Origin: Aselliscus stoliczkanus
Taxonomy: Eukaryota; Chordata; Mammalia; Chiroptera; Hipposideridae
Reading direction: 5' to 3'
NCBI GenBank assembly: GCA_033961575.1
Contig: CM066732.1
Coordinates: 66,440,687 to 66,504,686, forward strand
Length of the DNA stretch: 64,000 nt
Positions 63,310-64,000 of the stretch are shown here, piece by piece. The notes beneath the pieces were generated by a model. That model did not search any database and was not told the DNA's origin. It worked only from the letters and a program-made list of their open reading frames with translations. A program made the position numbers and the translations under genes. Each line of letters begins with the position of its first letter. Position 1 is the first letter of the stretch.

Positions 63310-63413
63310 GGGCCGGTCGAGTGGCGCGGTGGTTAAGTGCTGGCTTGGGAAGCCAGCGGCCCTGGTTTGGTCCCACATATGAGGGCCAGTGACACTGCCC
63401 TCAAAAAAAAAAA
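63310..63413 (+). mobile_element. Head-only tRNA-derived SINE
   Basis: GGGCCGGTCGAGTGGCGCGG to ACACTGCCCTC plus an A run. A perfect 13-bp target duplication AAAATCAAGCTTA lies at 63297-63309 and 63414-63426. This is one of the least diverged heads in the window, apart from one base lost in box B (GGTTTGGTCCC). Confidence 0.94.
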
Positions 63414-63426
63414 AAAATCAAGCTTA

Positions 63427-64000
63427 AAAAACAAGCAAAAGGTCTCTGTGGCTGCAAAAGATATTTTTAACAAATGATTATTATTTGAGGTTATAAAAGG
63501 CATGTCTTGAGAAATATGTTAAAAGAAGAACACTCTAACATGTGAAAATAGTATAAATGATGTGGGAGAGAAGAAGACATTGACAGGCATTTTTTTATAA
63601 AATTCATTTCAGCTAGTTACTCAAGAAGAGTTTTCTTGCACAATCCTAGGAAAGCAAATTGTTGAAGTTAACTGCAACATACATTCAGCACAACTTAGTA
63701 TGGAACTTGAGTTTTAAAATAAAACTAAAATGGCTCTCTTTATAAAATAAGGTAGATAAATACATTTTCTGAACTATTAGAAACAAAACATTTTTGAAAA
63801 TATAACATTTTAAATTTTCTTATATATTTGTATATGAGCTAGAAACATTGTTTTTCTTAAAGAATATAATTATGTTTTGTGAATTTCTGATAATAACATT
63901 AATTGTGAGGGTTTTCTCTGACCCAGTTAATTCCTGTTTTCCCTCTTTCTGAGACTTATTTTCTCTGTTACTGAGACCAGTTGGTGGTTGGTGTACTTTT
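63427..64000. other. Unique AT-rich DNA, nothing recognised
   Basis: No gene or named repeat to the end of the window. Confidence 0.4.

Overview
This window is nuclear DNA from a placental mammal, most likely a bat. The evidence is the repeat content: LINE-1 and ORF2-less 'half-L1' (HAL1) elements, ancient L2 and MIR repeats, mariner elements, ERV-type LTRs, and 15 copies or pieces of a tRNA-derived SINE. The SINE head contains pol III box-A and box-B-like motifs. Its long form ends in a CCCCAATTCCCCAATAAAAT-type tail. I recall similar tails from yinpterochiropteran bats, but I cannot run a database search, so the lineage is an inference of moderate to low confidence.

I see no functional protein-coding exon, tRNA, rRNA, CRISPR array or operon. 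Every coding-like stretch I recognise is a broken transposon gene: three HAL1 ORF1 copies, one mariner transposase C-terminal half, and L1 ORF2 remnants. The window reads as AT-rich intergenic or deep intronic sequence.

Layout. 0-9 kb: a mariner MITE, a 5'-truncated HAL1 carrying a nested SINE, then about 5 kb of plain AT-rich DNA and an internally deleted mariner. 9.7-13.6 kb: a MIR, an old minus-strand L1 with a nested SINE, and a head-only SINE. 13.6-20.8 kb: mostly unique sequence with an L2, a perfect 27-bp tandem duplication and two microsatellites. 20.8-28.2 kb: L2, an L1 with 5' inversion, several SINEs, a long (GAAA)n tract and an old L1. 28.4-39.1 kb: three LTR-like segments, L2 and MIR pieces, a chimeric SINE insertion, and an L1 end with an apparent 3' transduction. 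39.1-46.4 kb: a SINE, an old L1 ORF2 and long unique AT-rich DNA, including a candidate conserved non-coding block near 43 kb. 46.4-57.4 kb: two long HAL1 elements and five SINEs. 57.4-64 kb: an old L2-type repeat split by a solo LTR, an L1 with 5' inversion, a MIR and a SINE.

The most informative content is the retrotransposition record. Target-site duplications (TSDs) can be read directly for many insertions. They reveal twin-priming inversions, 3' transductions, a tailless SINE, a target hit twice, and a HAL1 subfamily defined by a shared ORF2 deletion junction. I found no new enzymatic or defence system.
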